Assembly (NCBI RefSeq): GCF_000485595.1
Contig: NW_014577392.1
Coordinates: 87,721-111,803 of the forward strand
DNA: 24,083 nucleotides
From: Priapulus caudatus
Lineage: Eukaryota > Priapulida > Priapulimorpha > Priapulimorphida > Priapulidae
Reading direction: 5' to 3'
In this document: piece after piece, positions 1 through 9,008 of the stretch
Numbering within the stretch: the stretch's first letter is position 1
How the letters are laid out: every line of letters begins with the position of its first letter
Notes under the pieces: generated by a model
Databases searched by the model: none
What the model was told of the DNA's origin: nothing
The model's input: the letters and a program-made list of their open reading frames with translations, nothing else
Made by a program: the position numbers and the translations under genes

Positions 1-528
1 GTTTGTTTTGCACTGTTTACTACTGTGTGTATAATACATGTATGTTAATAAAGGATAACTTGTATAGTAGCGATGATATCTCTGAGTCTCATCAGTTTTC
101 CAAGTTTTCTTGTTCAAGTTTTGCATTTGTTTTTTTTTGTTTTTTTTTCGATGAAATTGATTATGGATTTTGATAACCAAGCGCTTGGTTCGAGCCACTG
201 TTCAACCGATGATCGAGTATAATCGATGATCGTGACCCTTGACCCACTACCTTTGACCCTTGACCCCCAAATTGGTCATCGCGAGTCATTTTTACAACCC
301 TCCCCCCCCCTGGACGTCCCGAATATCGAGACCGTACGTCGAGCGGTTAAGATTTGTGCCCAACTGTTGACGGACGGACGGACGCACGCTCATGCGATTC
401 TACAAGCTGCATCGGACTTCGTTAGATGAGCTAAAAACATCAAATATTTAACCACCGCACTCACTATGTTTACATAATGGCATCGCTCAACTTGGGGCCG
501 TGACGTCACATGACCTAGATTACTATTT
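1..528. other. ATP6V1A intronic sequence, no gene seen
   Basis: This stretch lies downstream of ATP6V1A exon 5 on the minus strand and is presumably intron. It holds a T-run (130-149), a 16-bp perfect palindrome AACCAAGCGCTTGGTT (177-192), a GACGGACGGACG tract (370-383) and a perfect CRE TGACGTCA at 501-508. No exon with A-subunit similarity was found. Confidence 0.5.
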
Positions 529-1259
529 TGGGGCCCGTTGTCAGAAACATCGTAAAGTTAATGCTAATGTTAATGCTAAGATAACACTTACGACTAATCA
601 GTCTAATGTTAATGTTACGAGAGGAGCATTGATAGAAACACATCGCTGCTATTAGAAAATTTACGATAACAGGAACTGCATAATTTGATGTCTCAAGGCT
701 GCTGATTGGATGAGAATCGATCACAAAATTCAAATTCATACACATTTATTGTGCATCACAGTAATTTATGCATATTATGATGGCTAACCACATATAAATA
801 ATATTTGATGAAAAACGACACGGTCTTGAATTTATTCTGCACAACAAGACAAATCTCACGCTGTAACACGAGACGCGAGAGTCGCGGTGGTCAGTACAAA
901 AGTATTTAAAACAAGAGAACAAATGGCCTACACCATTTGTAAATGTTTTGACACTTTTGTTTTGCTTCACGATCGGTAGATAATTAATGTTTTTGACGTG
1001 TTTTTCAAGAAAAACACATGATATTACTCATTAATATAAAATATAATATCACTGTAATTGTAATTCTTATAGTCTAAATGTGTTATTTTCATCTTAATAT
1101 TAAAGTTACGAGAGGGTCTGGGCTCTCGTAATGTTAAGAGGATATTTGCGAGGATTTTTCGTTCTCGTAACATTACGATGTTTCTGTCAACAGTTAACGA
1201 GTGGAAGTTAATGTTAAGACTAATGTTAAGACTAATTTTGTTTCTGACAATGGGCCCCA
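529..1259. mobile_element. 731-bp terminal-inverted-repeat element
   Basis: The left end TGGGGCCCGTTGTCAGAAAC at 529 is matched in inverse at the right end TTTCTGACAATGGGCCCC (to 1259), with one mismatch. Both ends then carry tandem-like TTAATGTTAAG/GCTAATG subterminal motifs. TTACGAGAG/CTCTCGTAA occurs in inverse inside (about 618 and 1106-1185). There is no coding capacity, so it is a non-autonomous DNA element in an ATP6V1A intron. Target duplication is unclear. Confidence 0.8.
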
Positions 1260-1620
1260 GCTAGGTGTTTATTACTAATTGGGCGCCGGATTGGAAATGG
1301 AATAGGTCATTGAATGTATTTATCTGTATAAAAACGTTACAGAAGTTAGAAAATTTGACTTCAATTGTCCTTTAATTGTAACTAGTATTAAATAATTTTA
1401 GTAAACAAGAAACCCAACTGTTCGACAAAAAAAATAAAATATATATAAACTTGTGTCTGGTCTACATTAAATGCATACACTACAGATTGTATATTTAGAC
1501 AATGGAATTAAATTGCAAAACAAAGTCCCACATGTACATGGCGAAACGATAGTAAGGACCTTGGCTTAACTTTTGTTGTTCTACTCATACAAAAACCTAT
1601 AAATGGGAACCATAGAAATA

Positions 1621-1992
1621 CTCGACATATTCCAGAACAACTGCCCGAGGAAAATTTTAAAAGTACGTTGGCCAAATGTTGTCAGTAACGAAGAACCAAA
1701 CAGCAACAACACAGCGACATGGTGAGCAGAGAGACGCTGGTGGAAATGGATAAGCCACATGCTACGCAAGGAGAGGGACGACCACTGCTGCACAGCCCTG
1801 ACCTGGGTGCCCGCAGGAAGATGGAATGTTGGACGGCCGAAAACAACATGGAATAGGACGGTGGAGACAGAGCGAAACCAGCTGGGGTGGAAGTCATGGG
1901 AGGAAGCACGAACAACCGCCACCGACAAGAAAAGTCCGAAACTTCGGACATCGGTCCTATGCGCCACCAGGCGCGTAGCGAATACGGAATAG
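1621..1992 (+). pseudogene. LINE (non-LTR retrotransposon) ORF2 C-terminal fragment
   Basis: The frame from 1621 reads a LINE C-terminal tail: HMLRKERDDHCCTALTW, AGRWNVGRPKTTW and LGWKSWEEARTTA. The GRPKTTW..T.E.E...LGW.W.EA pattern follows the reverse transcriptase of many non-LTR elements. An in-frame TGA at 1723-1725 and the loss of everything upstream show it is a dead 5'-truncated copy. It lies antisense in an ATP6V1A intron. The clade (RTE- or CR1-like) cannot be set from this tail. Confidence 0.85.
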
Positions 1993-2098
1993 TAATAGAA
2001 ATACATATGATAAACAGCAAATATTATAGTTAGATAAACATTCTTAATAATAGGCTACATACTTCTTGCAAAGGTAAATGAATAATATATCCACTCAC

Positions 2099-2236
2099 AT
2101 TAACATCGTACATTCCTGACGGTGCTATATAAGTAACAGTTCCTTTAGACCTTGGAGGAAGCATGATCTTGTGTCTGATGAGAGTATTCTCATGAACAAC
2201 TCCGTAAATATCTCCACCAGTTATATGACTTCCAAC
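2099..2236 (-). CDS. ATP6V1A: ATP6V1A coding exon 5
   Basis: The exon has 138 nt, exactly 46 codons, with acceptor TTGTGTTGCAG and consensus donor GTGAGT. It encodes [26 protein letters not shown] and [16 protein letters not shown], the insert region of the A subunit. The next exon should begin around the DVVLE motif of the family. It was not found down to position 1. Confidence 0.94.
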
Positions 2237-5200
2237 CTGCAACACAATTTGAAAATGAAAAAAACAGAGCTAGAGAAATGGCCACAAGGTTTACAGTGTT
2301 TTTAATTTACATGTGTATTTATTTTTACATTTTAGAGTTAATTCCCCAGGAGTTAAACAGTATACTTCCAAGACCTACAAAAACAATATGTGATATGCAT
2401 AAATGCTCATGTACATACATGCACAGGTCTACACATTATCGAGCACAATTGGAAGCAATGACTCGCCCACCCACTCACTTAGTTGCTCACCAACTCATTC
2501 ACTTATTCCTTCACTCTTTCACTATCACTCATTCATTCACACATGCACACACCACATTCAAGCTCATGCACTCGCATGAGCACTTTCAAATACACAAGTG
2601 CTGTGGAAGTTGTAAGCATGGGATATATTTCAAATAAATTTTGTTGAGCACAATACCTTCACATTTATCGGATCAAAGTTCCATTTCTTTGTTCTGTCAA
2701 GAGCCGTCGTAGTGACTCCTTTCGGAATGTAGATGCTGTCGGTCAGTATGCCAATTTCTCTCAAAGGACGCTGAATACCATCAAAAATGCTATCCATGAT
2801 ACCAGGCCCTAGCTCAACGGATAAAGGCTTGCCAGTTCTTAACACTGGGTCACCGACAGTTACCCCGGCTGATCAAGCAGTTAAAGATGATTTATTAACT
2901 TGATTCTCACAACTAAACAACATTCAAATTTAAAATGAGTAATACTTACAACTAGAGAAATAACACTACAAGTTTTTAATGTTATGGCCTTTCAATTAAT
3001 TAATGATTAATTGATACCTGGATTTTGCAAGGGCAGTTAAACTCCGTACATGCAAAATTTTGGCCGGCAAGAGAAAACCAAATACTTTGTATAAACTGTA
3101 AAAGTGCATAATATTATCGATAGACTATATAATTTCATCTGATATCCTAGTGCTGTGACTAAATAATCACAGAACAGCACAAACCATTTATTATGAAACA
3201 GCCAGTCATGAGAGCAAACAAACCAAGAGTTGTACACAGATTAAGCAGCCATTATAGCCTATACAGATAGTAGGGCAGAAGCAGCACAGATTCACTCTGC
3301 AGAGCTAGAGTGCTATAGTACGTACGAACATGTCAAAATAGCATGACCCAAGATCTAATCACCCCTACGCCTACACACAAACGCAGCACAGAATCTACAC
3401 ACGCCGCGTCCGTGTATCTTCTGCCGCAACTTGTGAAGGATACAGGTTTCTTCATACACCTGCACAGTGGCCATGTCGCCTTCCAGACGGATGATCTCTC
3501 CGACTAGCTCATTGTGGCCCACGCGCACTAGCTCATACATGGCCGAGCCAGACATGTTCTGTGCCGTGACAACTGCAAGCAAAACAATGCGACGCCGAGT
3601 TAACACTTGATGCACATTTGGATTGCGTCCAAAGGCAGGCAATGATCACTGTTTGGATTCACATCACAATTAATTTATTCACGAGACCAGTGTGTACTGT
3701 GTAACCAACACACCCTTGGATTTTTATTATGATCATATTTTATTATCTCATATTATGAAAGCAGATTCACACAGCAACTCGCCCATTGCTATTGATTAAC
3801 ATTGATGATCGAATGATTTATGACAATCACTGATTATATAAAAATTGGAATCCCTTAATTATTCTTTATGTGAATAATCAATATACTCTCAATATTGATA
3901 TTACCAGGAAATCTCACTAACTTACCTGGGCCAGACACAGCATACACAAAGCCAAAAATGGCCTCCCTCTCCTCATCTCTGATTTTTGGTAAATCCTTTG
4001 GGCCTGACTGTAAGACAATAACAGTAAGATTTAATGACACTTGTAGATTTCAACATATAAATGCAGACATACCCACAATAACATCACACCGCTGTATTAC
4101 AAATACATGTCTTGAGATTTCATCAACTAATAATGAGCAATAGGAAGTCCAATTTAACGTCTGCAAATGTAGAATTGTTGATGCACACAACTTTTAAGCA
4201 CATTACTCTGATAATATATTCAGCTTAGAAGTGGGGAATCACATTTTAAACTTCTTAAACTTACACTTTTAACTGCGGAGGTAAGTGTATATATTCACAC
4301 TATTGCTGATTAGTGGTGTAACGGTTAAATGCGGTTAACCGAAAACCGCGGTTTTTGCGCCACCATTCGGATATTCGAACCGTCGTTCCGTTTTCGGCTC
4401 GGTTTCGGTTCCACATTTTATATATACCCGATATATACGCTTTTGAGATACGCGCACTGCGATTGGCTGGTCGTAAACTCTCGGCCAATCAGCGAGCAGA
4501 TAACATTGATAGACCACTTGCTACATGCCACGAGAAGGTCAACGCGTTCATTTTGTCTGCAAAAATGACAACTTATGTTGAATGCCCCGCCGGCCTCCCT
4601 ACAGATGCTAAGGTATTATACACCAGTCTGAATTATTAAATTTGCACTTCTGTTTGGTTTTTATAAGATTTGTAATTGTCGCAGAATAATTCGAACTGAA
4701 AATAACCGAACCAAATGTGAAAACCCCGACCGAAAACCGAACGCGAACCGTGAAAGTTGTGATTCGTTGCACCCCCTTAAAATTGCTTGATCAGGGTCTA
4801 CTGTCCCCATGGTACTGCCAGAAAGGCGGTACCCTGGTAACTATTAGCTGATATGGTTAGGGTTAGGGAGTAGGCGTAGCGACTCCCTAAACTCGTTAGT
4901 GGAGTAGGCGAGGTAAGGTCCCGTCATACTTAGATAGATAGTATTTCAGTACCGCAGGGTACGTTCTGGTATACCGACCGTACCCAGGGTATCGTTTCCG
5001 GTCAGTACCCTGGGGTGACAGTAGACCGGCTATCAGCCACACTATTATATTGAGAGTCTTCTAATAACTGATAGTAGTGGGCATAATTAATAGATATATT
5101 TGTTCCGGAAGCAGACAGGTATTCGAAACATAACAATACGTGTAAACGTAGTTCTACATGCCCACTGGGACATGTTACACAGTGCACTTCATCAGCTTAT

Positions 5201-5826
5201 ATAAATAATATAGTAGGAACGATTAGTACGAGACATACTACTGAATGTAGAGTGCAGGACTATAATAATAAACTAACCCATACTATACTCATACCCAGTA
5301 GCTTACAACTGTCATAACATAATTTATAAAGTAGCATGAACCTATTGAGCATGATGCCTATAAAATATTAATATAACTATAAATATAATTTTATGACCTA
5401 AAAAATGACAGTCATACTCATTCATGAATCATGAATCATACTCCTAAGCCCCCAAAATTGAGTCAACACCGCAATTGGCCTTTTAGCAATTTATGGAGTG
5501 AATAGTTTACAGCCATATAGCCTACTGGATATTATCGTGACATTGAATTCTACTTGGCAGCTATTCACTACACTGTATCTACCAACGCCTCCGGTGCAAA
5601 TACATGTTTACGCACACTTCGTACGCAAAATGCATTTTGATTACATAGGCGTGCACCAAACAACCCAAAAGTTCAGACATGGCACGTTCACTCATTCGTG
5701 AGCTCAGCTGCTTCAGAAAATATGACATGCAAGATTTTGAACACTGAAACATGCACGAATATATCTATCATCACAGTGACTAACCAACTAACACTTTCTA
5801 AGACGCGATTGTTTGTAACTTACCAT
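2099..5826 (-). CDS. ATP6V1A: V-type H+-ATPase catalytic subunit A, 5' part of gene (5 coding exons seen)
   Basis: This gene encodes the catalytic A subunit of the cytosolic V1 sector, which hydrolyses ATP to drive proton pumping into lysosomes, endosomes and secretory vesicles. Joining 5824-5826, 3926-4007, 3444-3572, 2657-2868 and 2099-2236 gives 564 nt, or 188 in-frame codons without a stop. Family motifs appear in order: [18 protein letters not shown] across a splice, [30 protein letters not shown] across a splice, [52 protein letters not shown] and [10 protein letters not shown]. These cover the N-terminal beta-barrel and most of the non-homologous insert. The family is about 617 residues, so the Walker A and remaining nucleotide-binding region must lie left of position 1, after an intron of more than 2.1 kb. 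Only the first coding exon is uncertain. Confidence 0.93.
2461..2560 (+). repeat. Degenerate CACT/CATT simple repeat
   Basis: A run of CTCAC, CATTCACT and CACACATGCAC motifs in the 420-bp intron between ATP6V1A exons 5 and 4. Confidence 0.6.
2657..2868 (-). CDS. ATP6V1A: ATP6V1A coding exon 4
   Basis: The exon has 212 nt, with acceptor CTTGATCAG and donor AAG|GTATTG. It encodes 70 residues: [20 protein letters not shown], then [23 protein letters not shown] and [11 protein letters not shown]. This is the [13 protein letters not shown] hallmark of V-ATPase A and the start of its non-homologous insert. Phases on both sides agree with neighbouring exons. Confidence 0.95.
3444..3572 (-). CDS. 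ATP6V1A: ATP6V1A coding exon 3
   Basis: The exon has 129 nt. The acceptor TTTGCTTGCAG precedes TT GTC ACG, completing Val-Val-Thr-Ala. It encodes 42 residues including [14 protein letters not shown] and [17 protein letters not shown]. The donor is T|GTATCC, weak after +3, but using it makes the first base T join CC of the next exon to form the Ser of the conserved ETSGV. Reading on would put unrelated residues after EET, so the weak donor is well supported by protein conservation. Confidence 0.92.
3926..4007 (-). CDS. ATP6V1A: ATP6V1A coding exon 2
   Basis: The exon has 82 nt. Its acceptor is a pyrimidine-rich tract ending TCTTACAG just above 4007, and its donor is G|GTAAGTTAG below 3926. 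It encodes [20 protein letters not shown] then VYAVSGP plus the first base of a Val codon. The KIRDEERE...FG.V..VSGP pattern is the start of the A-subunit beta-barrel. It ends in phase 1, matching the next exon. Confidence 0.93.
4311..4781. mobile_element. hAT-like non-autonomous element with near-perfect TSD
   Basis: The left end TAGTGGTGTAACGGTTAA and right end CGTTGCACCCCCTTA are inverse-related. Subterminal ACCGAAAACCG / CGGTTTTCGG motifs repeat in opposite orientation at both ends. Flanks ATTGCTGAT (4302-4310) and ATTGCTTGAT (4782-4791) look like an about 8-bp target duplication with one inserted base. It lies in ATP6V1A intron 1. Confidence 0.75.
4795..5027. mobile_element. 233-bp TIR element
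   Basis: The left end GGTCTACTGTCCCCATGG mirrors the right end CAGTACCCTGGGGTGACAGT-AGACC. Inside are more inverse pieces (GGTACTG, GTACCCTGG) and a GGTTAGGGTTAGGG tract at 4855-4868. Flanking duplication is not clear. It starts 13 bp after the preceding element. Confidence 0.75.
5028..5823. other. Remainder of ATP6V1A intron 1, nothing recognised
   Basis: AT-rich DNA between the TIR element and the proposed ATG-only exon. Open frames at 5498-5701 and 5698-5895 lack recognisable motifs and seem fortuitous. Confidence 0.4.
5824..5826 (-). CDS. ATP6V1A: ATP6V1A putative first coding exon (ATG only)
   Basis: On the minus strand AAAATG is followed directly by a consensus donor GTAAGT (5823-5818). 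Exon 2 begins in phase 0 with TCA GGC CCA AAG, so joining gives [14 protein letters not shown], a plausible N-terminus at the usual distance from the SGPVVTA motif. No other phase-0 ATG with a good donor was noticed upstream. A TTTTCAG lies 18 nt before the ATG, so this could be an internal exon preceded by a non-coding one. The main alternative is an ATG at 4040-4038 reading through the exon-2 acceptor, which would add residues encoded by the polypyrimidine tract. Confidence 0.5.
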
Positions 5827-5861
5827 TTTATTACGGAGAAGCTGAAAATGGAAGTTCGCCA

Positions 5862-5866
5862 CCAAT
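5862..5866 (-). promoter_or_regulatory. Possible CCAAT box near ATP6V1A start
   Basis: An inverted CCAAT (ATTGG on the minus strand, in GTGATTGGTGG) lies 36-40 bp upstream of the proposed ATG-only exon. It supports this stretch as a 5' end, but it is close enough to the ATG to fall in the transcribed leader. Confidence 0.2.
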
Positions 5867-5949
5867 CACCAGTTCACGCTCAACAGGAGAAATAGATACG
5901 TAATACCCCTGCAACGATGTGTTGGATGCCTTCAACGTACATTGAAAAA

Positions 5950-6200
5950 TTTGCGCGCTGTTTGATCACTGAGCTTATAATACCATCTATAAATAATAAT
6001 ATATAATAAATAATAACTAACTATCTAATAATAATCTATATAATTATAATATAATAACTATATATCAATTATAAATATTAATATAACTAACTAATATAAT
6101 ATAATATAACTATATAACTATCTATAATCATATATATTATAATAACTAACTACTAATAATAATAATTAATAATAATAATATAATAATATAATTATATTAT
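5950..6200. repeat. AT-rich low-complexity block (ATAATA/AACTA)
   Basis: About 250 bp of almost pure A/T made of TAATAATAA, ATATAATATAA and ATAACTAACTA units, upstream of the proposed ATP6V1A first coding exon. Confidence 0.85.
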
Positions 6201-6253
6201 AGAGATCAGTGGTCTGATCCTATGGTCTGATCCACTCATAGAAATCATAGTAT

Positions 6254-6273
6254 CAGGAGTCTATCAATATTGA
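6254..6273. repeat. Broken CARGAG palindromic mini-element
   Basis: CAGGAGTCTATCAATATTGA matches the left two thirds of the 30-bp element at 12557-12586 but stops before the right end; the following AAAACACTATT is unrelated. The left flank ATAGTAT resembles other target sites of this family. Confidence 0.5.
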
Positions 6274-6299
6274 AAACACTATTTTAAAATTTTTTTTAA

Positions 6300-6424
6300 A
6301 TTAGACTCCCTCAGATGCGCTTTCTGCGCGAACAGGGGGGTCCGGTGTAGCGCGAAATTCGCACTCGTCAGATATTTCGCGCGACACCGGACCCCCTGGA
6401 CCCCCCTCCTTGTACACGCCCCTG
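6300..6424. mobile_element. Truncated CAGGGGCG-type TIR element (one end)
   Basis: The right end GTACACGCCCCTG (to 6424) and interior GCGCTTTCTGCGCGAACAGG match the right half of the complete element at 13530-13724. An internal hairpin pairs GTCCGGTGTAGCGCGAAAT with its inverse at 6381-6399. The left half is missing. Confidence 0.65.
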
Positions 6425-7215
6425 GCAGTGCCTAAATCTGAAAATAAAAACGTTAAATGACGCGGTGTAACGTCATCACTCGCCCACATCTCAGACTTTC
6501 ACATCTCAAACATTTATTTTTACATACAACATTAAACATTATCAAGAGTATATAATGGGAGTTCTCTCATATATACGCTTCGTTTCTATAATGTACGTCG
6601 ATGGAAACTGACTTCTTCTCACTCACTCATTTGTGTCATTTTTTTGTGGTGAGCTACAGTGTCATTGACACTTTCATTAGTTTATGGTTGAGGGAAGCCC
6701 AAAGTTTCACACCTCGATATTTGGTAGTGTTTTTAATCCATGCGATGTAGAAAAACGGGAAGATGTAATTGGATATAGAAATTCTTGTATAGTGAAATAG
6801 GGATCTTCAGTTGTTTTTGGTAAATACGTCGCCTCCAGTGCGACTACCCCACCAGCGGTAAAATCATTGCCGGTAGTGACGTCTAGTGATTAAATTTAAC
6901 ATGAATTTGGGCCAATATCCAAAGAGATAGTATATCGTATAAGTTTTAACTAAGTTATGCTTTGATTATAAAAGTGGAGAGGCCGAGGACCATTTAGTAG
7001 CAAAATAATCAGTATTGGATAATCTTATTCTGTCCTGTGTTATCTGGTTTGAGCTCAGATTTTGAAGCTCAGATCCCCGACTGAAGATAGCGCATAATTG
7101 GTAAGTATAAAAATAAGCAAGTGCGTAATATACTGTTAATAAAGACTGATTGTCAACATAATATCGTAATATAGATTCCTATCAAGTATCAAATATCATA
7201 ATAGATACCTATGGT
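6425..7215. other. Intergenic stretch, no gene seen
   Basis: Between ATP6V1A and the repeat cluster. It contains a TATAAAAG at about 6967 followed by GTGGAGAGG, and a GTAAGT at 7102, but no open frame links them. Confidence 0.35.
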
Positions 7216-7350
7216 TATTTATTTCTATTTCTATGGATCCACTCATCTCTATAATAAAATCTTTATTATAGAGATCAGTGGTCTGATTCACTGATCTCTG
7301 TTGTTGATGTTGTTATGTTTTGTGATTATTTTGTATAGAGATCAGTGAAT
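7216..7350. repeat. Cluster of short fold-back sequences
   Basis: TTCTATTTCTATG is followed by GATCCACTCATCTCTATAAT, whose inverse TTATTATAGAGATCAGTGG follows after a short loop. Then AGAGATCAGTG pairs with CACTGATCTCT around an 8-nt loop, and TATAGAGATCAGTG recurs at 7335. The same TATAGAGATCAGTGGTCTGAT appears at 6198. Confidence 0.7.
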
Positions 7351-7467
7351 AATCGCCCCTGGGAATTTATTCCCCTACCGGGAATTATTCTAACCGATAC
7401 CCGATTATCAAACACATAAAACACCAAGAGCTATATAGTTATAGGAAAGCTATATATATATATATAT

Positions 7468-7843
7468 CAGGGCCGTAGTGGCCTCCCAAAAAGTACCACT
7501 GCAGAAATATGTAGCCGATGCTGGAGTTCTGGGGGTACTCCCCCAGAAAAATTTTGAAAATGTAGGCCTGGAATGGCATTTCCTGCATTTTCAGGCTCTG
7601 CTGAAAGCAACCAATTCTTGTCCTTTTAAATGGTCAATTTGTAAATTTCAAAAAGGATGTAGCTAAAGCTGATGTTTTTGACTAAATCTATAATCTAAAA
7701 TGATATATTATGAGTATGATAACTAATAAAACATTATTATTTAAAAACAAAAATTGGTTTTTAAATATACTATCAGTACCGAAGGTTATAAAAATAAAGC
7801 CGTATTTTCAATCTGGCATTTATACTTTCACTATGTACAATCT
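7468..7843. mobile_element. Truncated hAT-type element end, inverted relative to 9068-9412
   Basis: It begins CAGGGCCGTAGTGGCCTCCC and is homologous, in reverse complement, to 9068-9412 over its full length (shared landmarks: CACTGCAGAAATATGTA, GAAAGCAACCAATTCT, TGTAGCTAAAGCTGATGTTT, TTTATACT..TTCACTATGTACA). Homology stops at 7843, where a different repeat begins, so only one terminus remains. Confidence 0.8.
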
Positions 7844-8291
7844 GAGTGTTCATTCGCAATATCAAATTCAAATATGCCAGTCGTTATATCAAGAGTAGAT
7901 AATATAACACTAACATATGTGTTATCAGGGCCGTAGTGGCCGCGCACGGCAGCACGCACGCGTGGCACTTATTTTGAAAAAAAAAATTCTGCAGGGGAAC
8001 AAGGGAGCAACATATACCAATTTTAGGAGATTGAACCCCGCGGTGGGGGGACTCACCCCACATTATGGTAGGTGATGTGGCCACTCGCGAAACGTCAAAA
8101 ATGCGGGGGGGCTCTGGAACTAACCAGACCTGAAAATGGGGGGTCTCTGCAACTAATATGTTGTGTGAATGTGTATATGCTTGGAAACTGGCTTTATGTT
8201 TCGAAATGGGGGTTTTCCAAGAACTAGGATTTCATTGAAATCAATGCTATGGCACTGGACATGTTTAAAGGAGGGGGTCTCCGGAACTGTG

Positions 8292-8390
8292 GGGGGAACC
8301 AGTGATTTGCTGTAGCACTTGCTGATTTGCTGATTTGCTGATTTGCTGATTTGCTGTAGCACTTTTTCTATGCTGTAGCACTTGAACAAT
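8292..8390. repeat. GATTTGCT tandem repeat with GCTGTAGCACTT flanks
   Basis: TGATTTGC is repeated about five times in a row, preceded and followed by copies of TGCTGTAGCACTT. It lies inside the hAT-family element. Confidence 0.8.
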
Positions 8391-8565
8391 AAATTGTTAA
8401 TTATGTAGAAGAGAAAAACATGACCCAGGAGAGAGATATGAATGCACGGCACCACGCACATATACACACACACACACACAGACAACACACGCACGTACGC
8501 ATACATATAACACACACACGTTGCATGCATGCCTTGACGGCCCGCGCTTTAACGTATCTGAAGTA

Positions 8566-8740
8566 GCGATGCACTGGAACGGAAATAATTAAAAACTAGG
8601 GTCTCCGCAACGGCAAAAATGTAAGATCTGCATGGTAAACTAAACTTAATGCTCTGGAAGACGAGATATTTCTTAAAAATGCGATGCACTGGAACGGAAG
8701 TTTTAGGGTTAGGGTTGAAAATGGGGGTCTCTCCCGCGCA
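8566..8740. repeat. Degenerate about 115-bp duplication within the hAT element
   Basis: GCGATGCACTGGAACGGAA occurs at 8566-8584 and again near 8681-8699, each followed by a GGG(GG)TCTC stretch. Further GGGGTCTC+GCAAC/GGAAC motifs occur near 8141 and 8275, suggesting an older array. Confidence 0.55.
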
Positions 8741-8768
8741 CATACCTGACTATGCAATATAATATGGA

Positions 8769-9008
8769 GTGCCCACCCCGACCAGCACGACCCAGTTAAG
8801 GCTCAACAATGCAATGCTCATGCATGTGCACCGAGACATGTTAGACAAGGTAGGTGAACAGGATGTAATTTCAGAATTTGTAAGTTGCCATCCAGGCAGA
8901 AAAGACAAAATTGGAATAATAAAAAATAAAATGACAAGTTATCTGACTGGACTGTCTGGTATTACTATTAATACTGATCAATTAGAGGTGTTATATCAGT
9001 GCCTCTAA
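8769..9008 (+). pseudogene. hAT transposase C-terminal (dimerisation) remnant
   Basis: The frame reads LRLNNAMLMHVHRDMLDKV then VISEFVSCHPGRKDKIG. The RLN..M..HVH+D..D....+.V..EFVS...+R+...G pattern is the C-terminal dimerisation region of hAT transposases and their domesticated relatives. The frame closes with TAA at 9006-9008, about 60 bp before the region shared with 7468-7843. Nothing of the catalytic core was found upstream within the element, so this is the tail of a deleted gene. Confidence 0.75.

Noticed and set aside
177-205. GGTTCGAGCC resembling a tRNA B box
   Set aside because: The flanking bases do not form a T stem; it is part of a short palindrome region.
226-429. 67-residue open frame on the plus strand
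   Set aside because: No motif, composition like the surrounding DNA, and it lies in an ATP6V1A intron.
3855-4040. ATP6V1A starting at the in-frame ATG 4038-4040
   Set aside because: The extra residues are encoded by a textbook polypyrimidine tract and TTACAG acceptor.
7478-7500. TGGTAC on the minus strand after CTGCAG, resembling the WY of SRD5A exon 5
   Set aside because: It lies in the hAT-type end repeat and lacks the KF..YP..RK motif. The true exon 5 is at 13069-13135.
8292-8390. Possible CRISPR-like array of GATTTGCT units
   Set aside because: Units are directly adjacent with no unique spacers; it is a simple tandem repeat inside a transposon of an animal genome.
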